Origin: Candidatus Woesearchaeota archaeon
Lineage (GTDB): Archaea; Nanobdellota; Nanobdellia; Woesearchaeales; JAFGUC01
NCBI GenBank assembly: GCA_016938695.1
Contig: JAFGUC010000043.1
Location: forward strand, 1 to 64,000
Length of the DNA: 64,000 bases
Direction: 5' to 3'
Notes under the pieces: generated by a model
What the model was told of the DNA's origin: nothing
Database searches by the model: none
Seen by the model: the letters and a program-made list of their open reading frames with translations, nothing else
Made by a program: the position numbers and the translations under genes
Part shown: in pieces, positions 27,219 through 36,833 of the stretch
Layout: the number at the start of each line of letters is the position of its first letter
Numbering within the stretch: position 1 is the first letter of the stretch

Positions 27219-28211
27219 TTACACATAAACCCAAGATGGATCTTTTTTGAATTTTTTTCGATATTCATCGATAATAATCATTGGTGGTCTTTCTACATCC
27301 TGTAAAGTTTTAGGTTTTATTATATAATTTCCTTTATCAGTATGCTCAATTATTCGTATTTCATGTTTAATTTTTTTAACTAAAATTAATTTTCCTAAAG
27401 CATTCGCACGTTTTGCAAAAACTTGCAATATTCCAAACGCCATATTACTTAATGATGCCAAAGGACTATTTCTATGAACACGTTTAATTAAATCTACTTG
27501 AGCCATTGAATTTAAACCAAACTTTTTTGTAATATCAATTAACATTCCTGTTTCAACACCATATCCAGTAAAGAAAGGTATCTTTTCAAGAAGTCCACGT
27601 CGTCCAGCATATTCTCCACTTAAAGGTTGAATAAATCCAGATAATCTAGGAAAATACATATTAAACAAAGGTCGAATAGTTAATTCAGTAACTCTACCAC
27701 CACCAAGCGGAGCAAGTTCTTTTCCAACTCTAATTGGACGTTGATAAAATCCTTTAACATATCCTAATTTAGGATGAGTCAATAAAGGACCAACTAAACC
27801 ATAAACAAACCGTGGATGAATATTTTTAATATCTGCATCTACCCACACAATAATATCTCCTGAACAAACATAAAGACTTTTCCAAAGATTTTCTCCCTTA
27901 CCTTTAATGTCTCCATATTTTTTTAAAACATTTGCAGCAGACACAAAACGAACACCTTTCGACTCAGTTATCTCTTTTGTTCTATCAATAGAACCACTAT
28001 CAATTACTACAATTTCATCTAGAAGTTTATATTTAGTCAACAAAGGAATTAATATGTCAATAACATGACCAATTGTTGCTTCCTCATTTAATGTAGGAAT
28101 GCACAAACTTATTTTTTGATTTTGCTTTTTCTTTAAATCTACCAATCTTTTAATATTTGAAAAACTTGTCGACTTGAACTTGTTTTTTTCAAACCACTCT
28201 TCGACTTTCAT
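27219..28211 (-). CDS. gpgS: Glucosyl-3-phosphoglycerate synthase-like (GT81)
   Basis: A 330-residue GT-A transferase. Family marks: CIPTLNEEATIGHV, EIVVIDSGSIDRT, GKGENLWKSL, the metal-binding VDAD (124-127), VKGFYQRP, GGGRVTEL, QPLSGEYAGRR and GYGVETGMLIDI. GpgS makes glucosyl-3-phosphoglycerate from a nucleotide-glucose and 3-phosphoglycerate, the committed step of glucosylglycerate-type solutes. Longer starts to 28373 are open, but ATG 28211 has a perfect GAGGTGAA site 9 bases upstream and matches the family N-terminus. Coupled to the fused transferase-phosphatase downstream. Confidence 0.87.
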   Translation of the reverse strand: MKVEEWFEKNKFKSTSFSNIKRLVDLKKKQNQKISLCIPTLNEEATIGHVIDILIPLLTKYKLLDEIVVIDSGSIDRTKEITESKGVRFVSAANVLKKYGDIKGKGENLWKSLYVCSGDIIVWVDADIKNIHPRFVYGLVGPLLTHPKLGYVKGFYQRPIRVGKELAPLGGGRVTELTIRPLFNMYFPRLSGFIQPLSGEYAGRRGLLEKIPFFTGYGVETGMLIDITKKFGLNSMAQVDLIKRVHRNSPLASLSNMAFGILQVFAKRANALGKLILVKKIKHEIRIIEHTDKGNYIIKPKTLQDVERPPMIIIDEYRKKFKKDPSWVYV

Positions 28212-28355
28212 AAAAAAATTCACCTCATTATCAAAATCATAAATAGTTTTGATATGATTATCTAAATTCATACCAAATAATATATAAGACTTTCCCAAAA
28301 AGATTATAAAACCCAAAAACAACTCCAAATAAAAAACAAAAGAGGCGATTAAAAA

Positions 28356-29720
28356 ATGGCAGAACCATTCCATAGTTATGATATAAGAGGAGTATACGGC
28401 GATACTCTAACAGATGAACTTGCATTAAAAATAGGTAAAGCATTTGTAAAATTTCTAAATTGCAAAGAAGTTACCGTCGGTTTTGATATGAGAACATCAT
28501 CAAAAAACATTTTTGAAGCATTATCCAAAGGAATTACAAGTATGGGTGCAAATATAACTTGCATTGAATTATGTAGTACTCCAATGTTATATTTTGCTGC
28601 TAGAAATTCTGAATCAGCAATAATGATTACTGCATCACATAATCCTGGAAAATATAATGGGTTAAAATTATGTAGCAAAAACTGTATGCCGATTAGTTGG
28701 GATACAGGAATTGAAGAAATCGAAAAAATAGTTCAAGAGAATAATTTCCAAGAATCTGAAAAAAAAGGAACAATAAAAACAATTAATGTTTTAGATGATT
28801 TCTACGAGCACAATATTAAATTCTTAGATAACAAATTAAAAATATCTTCTGAAACTCAAAGACTATTAAAAATTGTCGTTGATTTTGGAAATGGAATGGC
28901 AGGATACAGTTTCACAAATGTAATTAAAAAAGCTAAAGAAAATGGAATGCTAAAAAACATTGAATTTACATATATGTTTGAAGAACCAGATGGAACATTT
29001 CCTAACCATGAAGCAAATCCATTAAAAATGGAAAATGTAAAAGACTTGCAAAACAAAGTCAAAGAATTAAATGCAGATTTAGGAATTGCACTTGATGGAG
29101 ACGCAGATAGATGCATGTTTATTGATGAAACAGGCGAATACATTAGTGCAGATAAAATAACAGCATTAATTGGTGGAGAGTTAGCTAAAGAAAAACCAGG
29201 ATGCACAATTATGTATGATTTAAGATCAACTAAAGCGGTAAAAGAATTTGTAGAAGAAAACAAAGGAATTACAAAGATGTGTCGAGTTGGACATGCATTC
29301 ATCAAAAAACAAATGCGAGAAAATGACGCAGTTTTTGCAGGTGAACTTTCAGGACACTTTTACTACAAAGATAGTTTCTTTACAGAAAGTAGCATAATTA
29401 CAAGCTTCTTCCTGATAAATTTACTAACTAATTCAAAACAAAACATTTCTGATATGATAAAACCATTAAACAGATACTTTGCATCAGGAGAAATTAATTT
29501 TGAAATTGAAGACAAAGATGGAAAAATGAAAGAGATTAAAGAAAAATTTAATGATGCACAAATCCTAGAAATGGATGGAGTTAGTGTAATCTACAATGAG
29601 TTTTGGTTTAATGTACGAGCTTCAAACACCGAACCCGTACTAAGACTAAATCTCGAAGCAGACACAAAAAAATTAATGGAAGAAAAATTAAAATTAATTT
29701 CAAACATCATTGAAAATTAA
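28356..29720 (+). CDS. manB: Phosphomannomutase/phosphoglucomutase
   Basis: A 454-residue alpha-D-phosphohexomutase. Motifs in order: SYDIRGVYGDTL, the phosphoserine loop ITASHNPGKYNGLK, the metal-binding DGDADR, sugar-binding GELSGHFYY, and phosphate-binding RASNTEP. It interconverts hexose 6- and 1-phosphates. GAGGCGAT precedes the ATG. It is divergent from gpgS and convergent, with a 14-base overlap, with the GDP-mannose gene, and would provide mannose-1-phosphate to it. Confidence 0.92.
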   Translation: MAEPFHSYDIRGVYGDTLTDELALKIGKAFVKFLNCKEVTVGFDMRTSSKNIFEALSKGITSMGANITCIELCSTPMLYFAARNSESAIMITASHNPGKYNGLKLCSKNCMPISWDTGIEEIEKIVQENNFQESEKKGTIKTINVLDDFYEHNIKFLDNKLKISSETQRLLKIVVDFGNGMAGYSFTNVIKKAKENGMLKNIEFTYMFEEPDGTFPNHEANPLKMENVKDLQNKVKELNADLGIALDGDADRCMFIDETGEYISADKITALIGGELAKEKPGCTIMYDLRSTKAVKEFVEENKGITKMCRVGHAFIKKQMRENDAVFAGELSGHFYYKDSFFTESSIITSFFLINLLTNSKQNISDMIKPLNRYFASGEINFEIEDKDGKMKEIKEKFNDAQILEMDGVSVIYNEFWFNVRASNTEPVLRLNLEADTKKLMEEKLKLISNIIEN

Positions 29721-30753
29721 TTTTCTTTTTTTCATTTAATATTTCAATTACTTTTTTTATATCTTGAGAACAATTCTTATCACAAACTAAAACTACATCA
29801 TCAGTTGTGATGACAATTAAATCTTTAACACCTATTAAAGAAACCAATTTATTTCCAACAACAATATTTCCTGTTGAATTCACTGAAACAATATCAGATT
29901 TAACAAAATTTCCATCAGAGTCTGGCGTCAAAATTCTTTCATACGCATTAAAATCTCCAACATCATCCCAATGCATTTGTGCATCAACAACTAAAACTTC
30001 AGATGATTTTTCCATAACTCCAACATCAATTGAAATTTTCTCTAATTTCTCAAATTCAAAATTCAATACAGATTCATCAAAATTAGAATCGCGAATTCTA
30101 CATATTGATGCATAAAGTTCAGGTAAGTTTTTTTCAATTTCAGCAAGCATAACAGAACACTTAGAAATAAACATTCCAGAATTCCACAAGAATTTACCTG
30201 ATTCTACATACTCTTTTGCAATATCATATGAAGGTTTTTCCTTAAAAGACTTTACACCACATAAATCAATAGAATTAGAATCAACAATTGAATCTTTTTC
30301 AATATAACCATAACCAGTATGAATTGATGATGGATGAATTCCAATTAAAATAATTTTATCTGTTTCCTTTGCTTTTGATAATGCAAACCTTACATGTGAA
30401 AGATACAATTCAACATCCTTATAATAGTGATCAGCAGTTTCAATAAACATCACAGAATCAGGATCTCTAGAAAATAAAGTCATCGCTGATAAACCAATAC
30501 AAGCAGCAGTATTTCTTGCCATAGGTTCAATTATAAATTTAGAATCAGGCATTATTTTTTTAATTTCATCCGACATATCTCGACCTGTCGAAATATAAAT
30601 GTTTTCACCAAAAACAACAGATAACCTATCAATTGTATCTTTAATCATAGGTTTATCTGAAACAATAGGTAAACATTGCTTTGGTTTGTTCATCCTAGAT
30701 AAAGGCCAAAACCTCTGTCCATATCCACCCGCAAGTATAACTGCATAATCCAT
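29707..30753 (-). CDS. manC: Mannose-1-phosphate guanylyltransferase
   Basis: A 348-residue nucleotidyltransferase making GDP-mannose from mannose-1-phosphate and GTP. N-terminal VILAGGYGQRFWPLSRMNKPKQ is the signature, followed by IEPMARNTAACIGLSA, FKEKPSYD, WNSGMFI and HWDDVGDFNAYE. It lacks the C-terminal isomerase domain of the bacterial bifunctional enzymes. TATA sequence TTTATATAATA lies about 25 bases before the ATG. Supplies GDP-mannose to the neighbouring transferases. Confidence 0.93.
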   Translation of the reverse strand: MDYAVILAGGYGQRFWPLSRMNKPKQCLPIVSDKPMIKDTIDRLSVVFGENIYISTGRDMSDEIKKIMPDSKFIIEPMARNTAACIGLSAMTLFSRDPDSVMFIETADHYYKDVELYLSHVRFALSKAKETDKIILIGIHPSSIHTGYGYIEKDSIVDSNSIDLCGVKSFKEKPSYDIAKEYVESGKFLWNSGMFISKCSVMLAEIEKNLPELYASICRIRDSNFDESVLNFEFEKLEKISIDVGVMEKSSEVLVVDAQMHWDDVGDFNAYERILTPDSDGNFVKSDIVSVNSTGNIVVGNKLVSLIGVKDLIVITTDDVVLVCDKNCSQDIKKVIEILNEKKKINFQ

Positions 30754-30788
30754 AAGATATTAACAAGAAAAATATTATATAAATATTG

Positions 30789-32273
30789 TTATTTGTGAAG
30801 ACGACGTCTAATAATCGCTCTCTTCAATTTCCGAGCAATTAATCTATGAGAAAAATTCAATTTTAAAATTTTCAAATTTCTATTAACCCACAATTTTCTT
30901 TTTCGTTTATTATCAATTATACTTATAGTTTCTTGAATATCCTCTGGTTTTATCGAAAATTCAGACAATGCTTGTACCTTAAAATTATATTTCAAAAGAT
31001 CCTGCATAAAAACAGGATAAGTATAAACAATAGGAATCAAGCCAGAAGCCATAACTTCTAACAAATTATTTCCAAAACCTTCAATTTCACTAAAGTATGT
31101 AGAAATACCATCTAATGTTGCAAAAACACGAGGAAATTCTTCAAACCTGAATTCTTTAGATTTAAAATCCTCATTAAAAATCAAAAAGCAAGTATCTATT
31201 CCAAATTCTTTACGCAACTTCCTATCTAGTCTTTTCAATTTTGCTTTTGTATCGTCAGCACTATGACCTGAAATGAAAAAATAAATCGCTTTGTATTTCT
31301 TTTGTTTCCTCAATTCATTCAATAATTCATAGCAATACCTTAAAGCAAAATCAATTCTTTTTCGTTCTAAAATTCTAGTATGTTGTAATACAAACAAAAC
31401 ATCAGATAAAGAAAGATTTTTTTGTGTCAAAAAATTTTTAATATTATACACTTCAAGAAATTTATCCAGACGTTCGCTTTGTTTAAAATTATCTAAGTCT
31501 TCATAAGAATCGATAAAAATATCAGTTGTATTGTATATTACATCATGATTCTGTAGAACTCCATCATAAAATCCTGGTTTTTGAGAATCTAGTTCCAAAA
31601 GATAATTCTTTGCATCAGCAAATTGCATACTGTTAATAAATAAAATATATTCGACAAATCGTCCAGGAACACCTTGTAATAAATATCGTTTTACATCAGG
31701 CGAAGGATTTTTGAAATGGTCTCGCTCAAGATGAGAGTCATGCCACCACAAAATATATTTTGGTGTCTTTTTACCTTGCTTCTCACAATCAGCATAATAT
31801 CGCGATAGTGCAACAGAAAGAATAAAATTAACAGGATGACAAGTGTTGTGCGCAATAATAATATCAATTTTATACTTAGCAATAAAATCAGAAATTACTT
31901 TTTTTGCCTTACTAATATCTGACTCAATTTCCTCAGAGCGTTCTCCACCATATCCGTCTTTAAACCAATTAACCATTTGCCTATTGGTTTTATGACGAAG
32001 ACTCAACAATTGATTTCTCTTAATATTACTACCATGAACCTTGCTTCGTCCAACCAAATAAAAAATATTTTCTTTAGGTATCTCTAATGACTTAATCATG
32101 ACTGACTCAATTTGACGCATTACAATTGACACACCATCAATTGGTGTTAATTGAGAATGAAGCATTGCATATTTCAAAGAAGAAATTTGTTGCTTAGAAA
32201 ATCTAGATTGTTTGGGTAATTGCGATTTAACTGATTTAGATTTCTTTGTTGGAACACTATCTTCAACCGCCAT
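30789..32273 (-). CDS. GT4-like glycosyltransferase
   Basis: A 494-residue GT-B-type protein with a basic N-terminal tail (KKSKSVKSQLPKQSR). LTPIDGVSIVMRQIE replaces the usual GG loop near the N-terminus; IIAHNTCHP and ILWWHDSHLERDH occupy the acceptor half; EIEGFGNNLLEVMASGLIPIV is the donor-site E-x7-E element. The C-terminal 40 residues are strongly basic. It lies next to the mannose genes, so GDP-mannose is a reasonable donor, but neither donor nor acceptor can be read from the sequence. Confidence 0.7.
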   Translation of the reverse strand: MAVEDSVPTKKSKSVKSQLPKQSRFSKQQISSLKYAMLHSQLTPIDGVSIVMRQIESVMIKSLEIPKENIFYLVGRSKVHGSNIKRNQLLSLRHKTNRQMVNWFKDGYGGERSEEIESDISKAKKVISDFIAKYKIDIIIAHNTCHPVNFILSVALSRYYADCEKQGKKTPKYILWWHDSHLERDHFKNPSPDVKRYLLQGVPGRFVEYILFINSMQFADAKNYLLELDSQKPGFYDGVLQNHDVIYNTTDIFIDSYEDLDNFKQSERLDKFLEVYNIKNFLTQKNLSLSDVLFVLQHTRILERKRIDFALRYCYELLNELRKQKKYKAIYFFISGHSADDTKAKLKRLDRKLRKEFGIDTCFLIFNEDFKSKEFRFEEFPRVFATLDGISTYFSEIEGFGNNLLEVMASGLIPIVYTYPVFMQDLLKYNFKVQALSEFSIKPEDIQETISIIDNKRKRKLWVNRNLKILKLNFSHRLIARKLKRAIIRRRLHK

Positions 32274-32325
32274 ATATTAAAATAAAAGAATAATCATATA
32301 AAAACGTTTTGTTAAAGAAAAAAAT

Positions 32326-33045
32326 TTACAAATCTTCTGCAGACGTAATTCCAGTAGAAGTTATACGAAACATTACAGATTTTCCTTCTTCAATACTACG
32401 ATGTTTTTTCATAATAGCCTGTCTAATACCATTATGACCTAATTTAAGTTCAACTAAACATTTACTGCTATATCTTAATAAATCTCCACCAACCATGTTT
32501 ACACGTTCTTTATTCTCAAAATCAGCATAAACCTGGTTAGTTACAATAATAGGAATATTTCTATTAACAGCGATATCTACAAGATTAGAAATTTGAATAG
32601 AAAAATCTTTATTCAAAAAAAACACATCAGAAGACTGACTCATTTCTAAACGATATAACATAGCAATAGAATCAACAACCAATAAACCAAAACTATCATC
32701 AACCAAATCCTTAAGTCTGACAATAATTTCATGCTGTTCCTTAAAATTTCTAGGTCTAAGAATAATTATTTGATCATAAGAAGACTCTTTTAAACCACCA
32801 ATTTGTTTAAATCGTTCAACACTAAAACTATTCTCAGTATCTATTAACAAAACTTTTTTCTTATCAGAAAGAACTTTTTTAACCATTAAAAGAGATATAT
32901 TTGTTTTTCCAGAACCTGCAGGACCATATATGGTAGTAAGAGTTTTGTTCTCAAATCCTCCATCTAAAAGTTCATCAATTGGAGCAATACCTGATGAAGT
33001 ACGCTTAAAATCCTCTAATTCATCTGAAATACTTCTTTCCCTCAT
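32326..33045 (-). CDS. radB: RadB recombination mediator
   Basis: A 239-residue RecA-fold ATPase consisting only of the core: LDGGFENKTLTTIYGPAGSGKTN is the Walker A region, LLVVDSIAMLYR the Walker B, with NQVYADF and MVGGDLLRYSS behind. It lacks the N-terminal HhH domain of RadA, hence RadB, an archaeal paralogue that assists RadA in homologous recombination. Divergent from the membrane-protein pair starting at 33150. Confidence 0.92.
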   Translation of the reverse strand: MRERSISDELEDFKRTSSGIAPIDELLDGGFENKTLTTIYGPAGSGKTNISLLMVKKVLSDKKKVLLIDTENSFSVERFKQIGGLKESSYDQIIILRPRNFKEQHEIIVRLKDLVDDSFGLLVVDSIAMLYRLEMSQSSDVFFLNKDFSIQISNLVDIAVNRNIPIIVTNQVYADFENKERVNMVGGDLLRYSSKCLVELKLGHNGIRQAIMKKHRSIEEGKSVMFRITSTGITSAEDL

Positions 33046-33149
33046 GCAAGTCTGACTTTATATAGAATTTAAATATCTTTTGTGAAAAAAATTATAAAAC
33101 TGATAAATTAAGGATAAGTTTAAAAACAAAATTATAATAAAAATCAAAA

Positions 33150-34658
33150 ATGAACAACAAACCTACTGATAAGAACCACAGTATATATCTTCATTTAACA
33201 ATTGCGCTCTTTATCATAGTCCTATTTATAAAACTCATAGTTGTTCTAAATATTCCTTATTTCTCAACAGAAACATCATATAATAACGCTAGGATAGCTA
33301 GAAGCATCGCAGAAAAAGGATCTTTTTCAAATGATAATTTAGCATTTGGAGGAAAAGATGTCTATTCTTTGTCATTATCTAACTTCATTTTAGGTTTTTT
33401 TGCCAAATTCATGAACATAACAATTGCAGGAAAGATAATCAATGAACTAATTTGTGCGCTGTTCATCTTAATGACGTATCTTATTTCTAAAGAAATAACT
33501 AATAATAGAAAGACCGCTTTTATTGCTGCAGTCTTCGCTTCAGCAGTACCATATATTACAAAAACAATTACAAACACATACAGAATATACACACTAGGTT
33601 TTCTATTCATGCTAATACTAATCTATCTTTATTTCAAATTAAAAAATAACAACAAACTAACGTATGTATATCTACTAACATTAATTTTAGGAATATTAAC
33701 AACTCAAATAACAATAATATTTAGTATAAGCTTAGTAACATATTTTTTAATCTCAATTGTCTACAATAAGAAATTAGAAAGATATGAAAAAGAAATAATT
33801 CTATTCACAATATTTTCCAATATCGCACTATCATTTTTACTATTAAAAAAAGCACTTGCAGAAAATGGATTTAATTTAATCTGGCAAAACATTCCTGAAG
33901 AAATAATTTCAATGTGGTTCCCTAAATTTTCTTTAATTTACATAACGTACTTACTAGGATTATCTACTGTCGTTCTTGCAAGCAGGATAATATACAAGAA
34001 CATGATTAAAAACCAGAACAAAAATTTCTTTTTAATTTTTAGTATAATATTTACAATATTCATTCTTCTTTGGACTAATCTGATTAGATTCGATGTTGGT
34101 ATGACTTTTGTTGCAGTAATTCTACCAATTGTTGTTGGATATTTCTTTGATGATTTCGAAAAGTATCTCAAAGATACAAAAATGGCAGGAAAAGCAAATA
34201 TGTTTATTTCTATTTTTGCCATAACACTATTTGCAACAAACTTAATTCCAGATATCCAAACAATGACTGAATTAAAACCAATAATTAACGAACAAGACGA
34301 ACAAGCAATGGAATGGATTAGAACAAGTACAAACCATGATGATATCTTTTTTTGCGATTTTAGTTATGGGAACATAATTATGTATTTTGCAAATAGAAAA
34401 GTAATTGCAAGTTCAGATTTCGTTGGAATAAAAAACGCAAACACAGTACTTCAAGACGTACAAATAATCAAGAAAAGTAGATTAAAGACTAATGTAATAA
34501 CCTTACTTGATAAATATAATGTATCCTATCTAGTATTAAATAAAAAACTAGACGAAAAAACATTTGAAAATGAAATCTTCAAAAGCAGTTGTTTTGAAGA
34601 AGAATTTAATAATAGAGAAATCAAAATATTACGATTAAAATGCCATATAACAGAATAG
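33150..34658 (+). CDS. GT-C-type multi-pass membrane protein
   Basis: A 502-residue protein with about ten transmembrane helices and a soluble C-terminal domain of about 130 residues. An early loop (TETSYNNARIARSIAEKGSF) resembles the acidic first external loop of GT39 and oligosaccharyltransferase-like GT-C enzymes. The tail (AMEWIRTSTNHDDIFFCDF then YGNIIMYFANRKVIA) resembles the C-terminal domain of archaeal GT-C proteins. It may transfer sugars from a lipid carrier to a surface glycan. TATA GTTTAAAAAC lies at -28. It overlaps the next gene by 19 bases. Confidence 0.6.
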   Translation: MNNKPTDKNHSIYLHLTIALFIIVLFIKLIVVLNIPYFSTETSYNNARIARSIAEKGSFSNDNLAFGGKDVYSLSLSNFILGFFAKFMNITIAGKIINELICALFILMTYLISKEITNNRKTAFIAAVFASAVPYITKTITNTYRIYTLGFLFMLILIYLYFKLKNNNKLTYVYLLTLILGILTTQITIIFSISLVTYFLISIVYNKKLERYEKEIILFTIFSNIALSFLLLKKALAENGFNLIWQNIPEEIISMWFPKFSLIYITYLLGLSTVVLASRIIYKNMIKNQNKNFFLIFSIIFTIFILLWTNLIRFDVGMTFVAVILPIVVGYFFDDFEKYLKDTKMAGKANMFISIFAITLFATNLIPDIQTMTELKPIINEQDEQAMEWIRTSTNHDDIFFCDFSYGNIIMYFANRKVIASSDFVGIKNANTVLQDVQIIKKSRLKTNVITLLDKYNVSYLVLNKKLDEKTFENEIFKSSCFEEEFNNREIKILRLKCHITE

Positions 34659-36124
34659 ATAAAAAGAAACTAGTAAAAAATGTTGCATTCCAAATACTAA
34701 TACTTGCAACAATTCTAATATCAATATACTGTATACGAGCTAACTATTTCGATAAAACAATTCCAAAAAGTGATTCTTATTATAATTACAGATTATCAAC
34801 TACGACAATAACTGATTTAATTCAAAAAGATAGTAAACTATACTACGAAAGATTTTACATAACTGAACCATTTTATGTTTTAATCAACGTTCTATCATCT
34901 TTTTTACCACAAAATGCAATAAGTCTTGTACCATTCATATTAGCAATACTGTCATTTATTGGATTTTCAATTATAATCAGTAAAATAACCGACGATAAAA
35001 CAATTCTAATAAGTTCAGGAATACTATTTGCAACATCACCTGAATTGATGTATCTAGCAGGAACATTTAATCCAGGAATATTAACAATCTTTCTAATAAG
35101 TATGTTAATCATATCACTAATAAATTTTGAAGAAAAAAATATGAAACTCTTATGGGGAGGATTAAGTATCTTATTAACAATTATTCTATCCATAACTAAT
35201 ATTTTTGACTTCTTATTTTTATTCTTCCTTTTAATTGCATTTTACTTCATAATAAATAAACAGACAAAACACAAACAAATATACTACATATTATTCTTCA
35301 TCTCACTACTAGTATTCCTTGGAACAAATTATACATTCCTTTCTCAAGGTGGAACTGAAGATCTAATCAACAATTACAAATACAATCCAGATTCAATGCT
35401 AACAGAATTAAGTGCAAAACACGGAATAAGATTAATCGACATTATACTAACTGGTTTAGGCATTGGAATAATTTGGACCAAAAAAAGAAAATACTACATA
35501 TCATCAATAACTTTAATCTTAATAACAGTTCTATCATTCAAATTAAACGAAACGACATCACTATTATTTCCAATCTATGCAATAACTAGTGGATATGCGA
35601 TATCATATCTACTAAGACGAGATTGGGAACTAAAGTATTTGAAAAAATTAAGCATAATTGTTATCTTGATAATAACAATCTCTTCAACAATACAATACAT
35701 AGGAAACTTAAGTTATAGCAATCCTTCACAAGAACAATACAAAGCATTCAACGAACTTGGAAGAATAGGAAATAAAAACGAAGTTGTATTTTCTAGTCTT
35801 GAAAATGGATTCTACATTGAATTGCTTTCAAACAAAATTGCAATACTTGATGAAAACCTAAACAACATAAAAAATATGGAAGACAAACTAGACAAGTATT
35901 ATGCTTTCCTAAATACTAGAGATATTAATGTTGTTCAAAAACTTACAAACGAGTGGAATATAACATACATTGTAATTGATGAAGACATGGTTGAAAACAT
36001 ATGGAAAAATAAAGAAGAAGGATTATTATTTGTTATAAAAAATTCAGATATGTTTGAAGAAATAAGAGATTATGACAAAATAAAAATATATAAAATTAAT
36101 ACTTTTAATTCAACTATTTATTAA
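34640..36124 (+). CDS. Second GT-C-like multi-pass membrane protein
   Basis: A 494-residue protein with the same plan as the preceding gene: one N-terminal helix, an external loop (KSDSYYNYRLSTTTITDLIQ), about ten membrane helices, and a C-terminal domain with NEVVFSSLENGFYIELLSNKIAIL and WNITYIVIDEDM. The two are probably diverged duplicates that act together, as shown by the 19-base overlap. GT-C activity is inferred from topology only. Converges, with an 11-base overlap, on the membrane protein at 36114. Confidence 0.55.
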   Translation: MPYNRIDKKKLVKNVAFQILILATILISIYCIRANYFDKTIPKSDSYYNYRLSTTTITDLIQKDSKLYYERFYITEPFYVLINVLSSFLPQNAISLVPFILAILSFIGFSIIISKITDDKTILISSGILFATSPELMYLAGTFNPGILTIFLISMLIISLINFEEKNMKLLWGGLSILLTIILSITNIFDFLFLFFLLIAFYFIINKQTKHKQIYYILFFISLLVFLGTNYTFLSQGGTEDLINNYKYNPDSMLTELSAKHGIRLIDIILTGLGIGIIWTKKRKYYISSITLILITVLSFKLNETTSLLFPIYAITSGYAISYLLRRDWELKYLKKLSIIVILIITISSTIQYIGNLSYSNPSQEQYKAFNELGRIGNKNEVVFSSLENGFYIELLSNKIAILDENLNNIKNMEDKLDKYYAFLNTRDINVVQKLTNEWNITYIVIDEDMVENIWKNKEEGLLFVIKNSDMFEEIRDYDKIKIYKINTFNSTIY

Positions 36125-36833
36125 GTCGTTTTAATAATTGATCTTTTAGTCTTTTCTGATAAAGCATTTTTTTAGTTTCTTGTTGTTTGACTTGATTCAA
36201 ATATTGTTGATAATAATCCTGAGAAACCATGTTCTGCCCATAACTAGGATTAACATTTGAACCTCGTTCACCTGAAATATTCATACTTTGAGATACATCT
36301 TTAGGTTTTTTTTGAAAATAATTTTTATACTTTTTAGCCAAAGAATCAAAGTGAAATATATAAAATGGTAAAGAGAAACACGAAACATATATTATTCCAT
36401 ACAACAAAGAATTTGGCAAAACGTGTTTAATATTCAAAGCAGTAACAATAACACTGAAAATTCCAATCATAACATATACATCAATTAAACCAATAACTGG
36501 CAATAAAATTTCTCCCAAGATTTTTTCCTGTTGACCAACTTGGTTTATTTGATCAATTAAAAAATTAAAAACAAATCCTAAAATCAAAGCCATAAAACCA
36601 ATCATGAAATACAGAAAAAAACCTTCTAGAGTAACAAGAAACGGCATAAGAACAACAGACAAAATCAAACTACCAATGAACACAATAATAAGCCCAAACC
36701 AAGAAATAATACCGTCCAAAAAATGAACAAAGCCAGTTTTATTTTGACCAGCTTTGTCAATCACATTGAAGGTATAATCAATCTCTTCTTCAGACCATCC
36801 TTTTTTCAAGAGTTCTTCTCTAGATATTGCCAT
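36114..36833 (-). CDS. Membrane protein with N-terminal helical motif, last gene of the MinD operon
   Basis: A 239-residue protein. It starts with a short helical hairpin (SREELLKKGWSEEEIDYTF), then four or more transmembrane helices (45-160) and a polar, Gln-rich cytoplasmic tail. Not recognised as a named family. Its start overlaps the MinD gene by 14 bases, so it is translationally coupled to it and could be the membrane partner of that ATPase. Confidence 0.55.
   Translation of the reverse strand: MAISREELLKKGWSEEEIDYTFNVIDKAGQNKTGFVHFLDGIISWFGLIIVFIGSLILSVVLMPFLVTLEGFFLYFMIGFMALILGFVFNFLIDQINQVGQQEKILGEILLPVIGLIDVYVMIGIFSVIVTALNIKHVLPNSLLYGIIYVSCFSLPFYIFHFDSLAKKYKNYFQKKPKDVSQSMNISGERGSNVNPSYGQNMVSQDYYQQYLNQVKQQETKKMLYQKRLKDQLLKRLNK

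Noticed and set aside
28212-28373. A hydrophobic N-terminal extension (signal or membrane anchor) on the GpgS-like protein.
   Set aside because: A perfect GAGGTGAA site sits right before ATG 28211, the family starts there, and the extension overlaps the divergent gene and promoter region.
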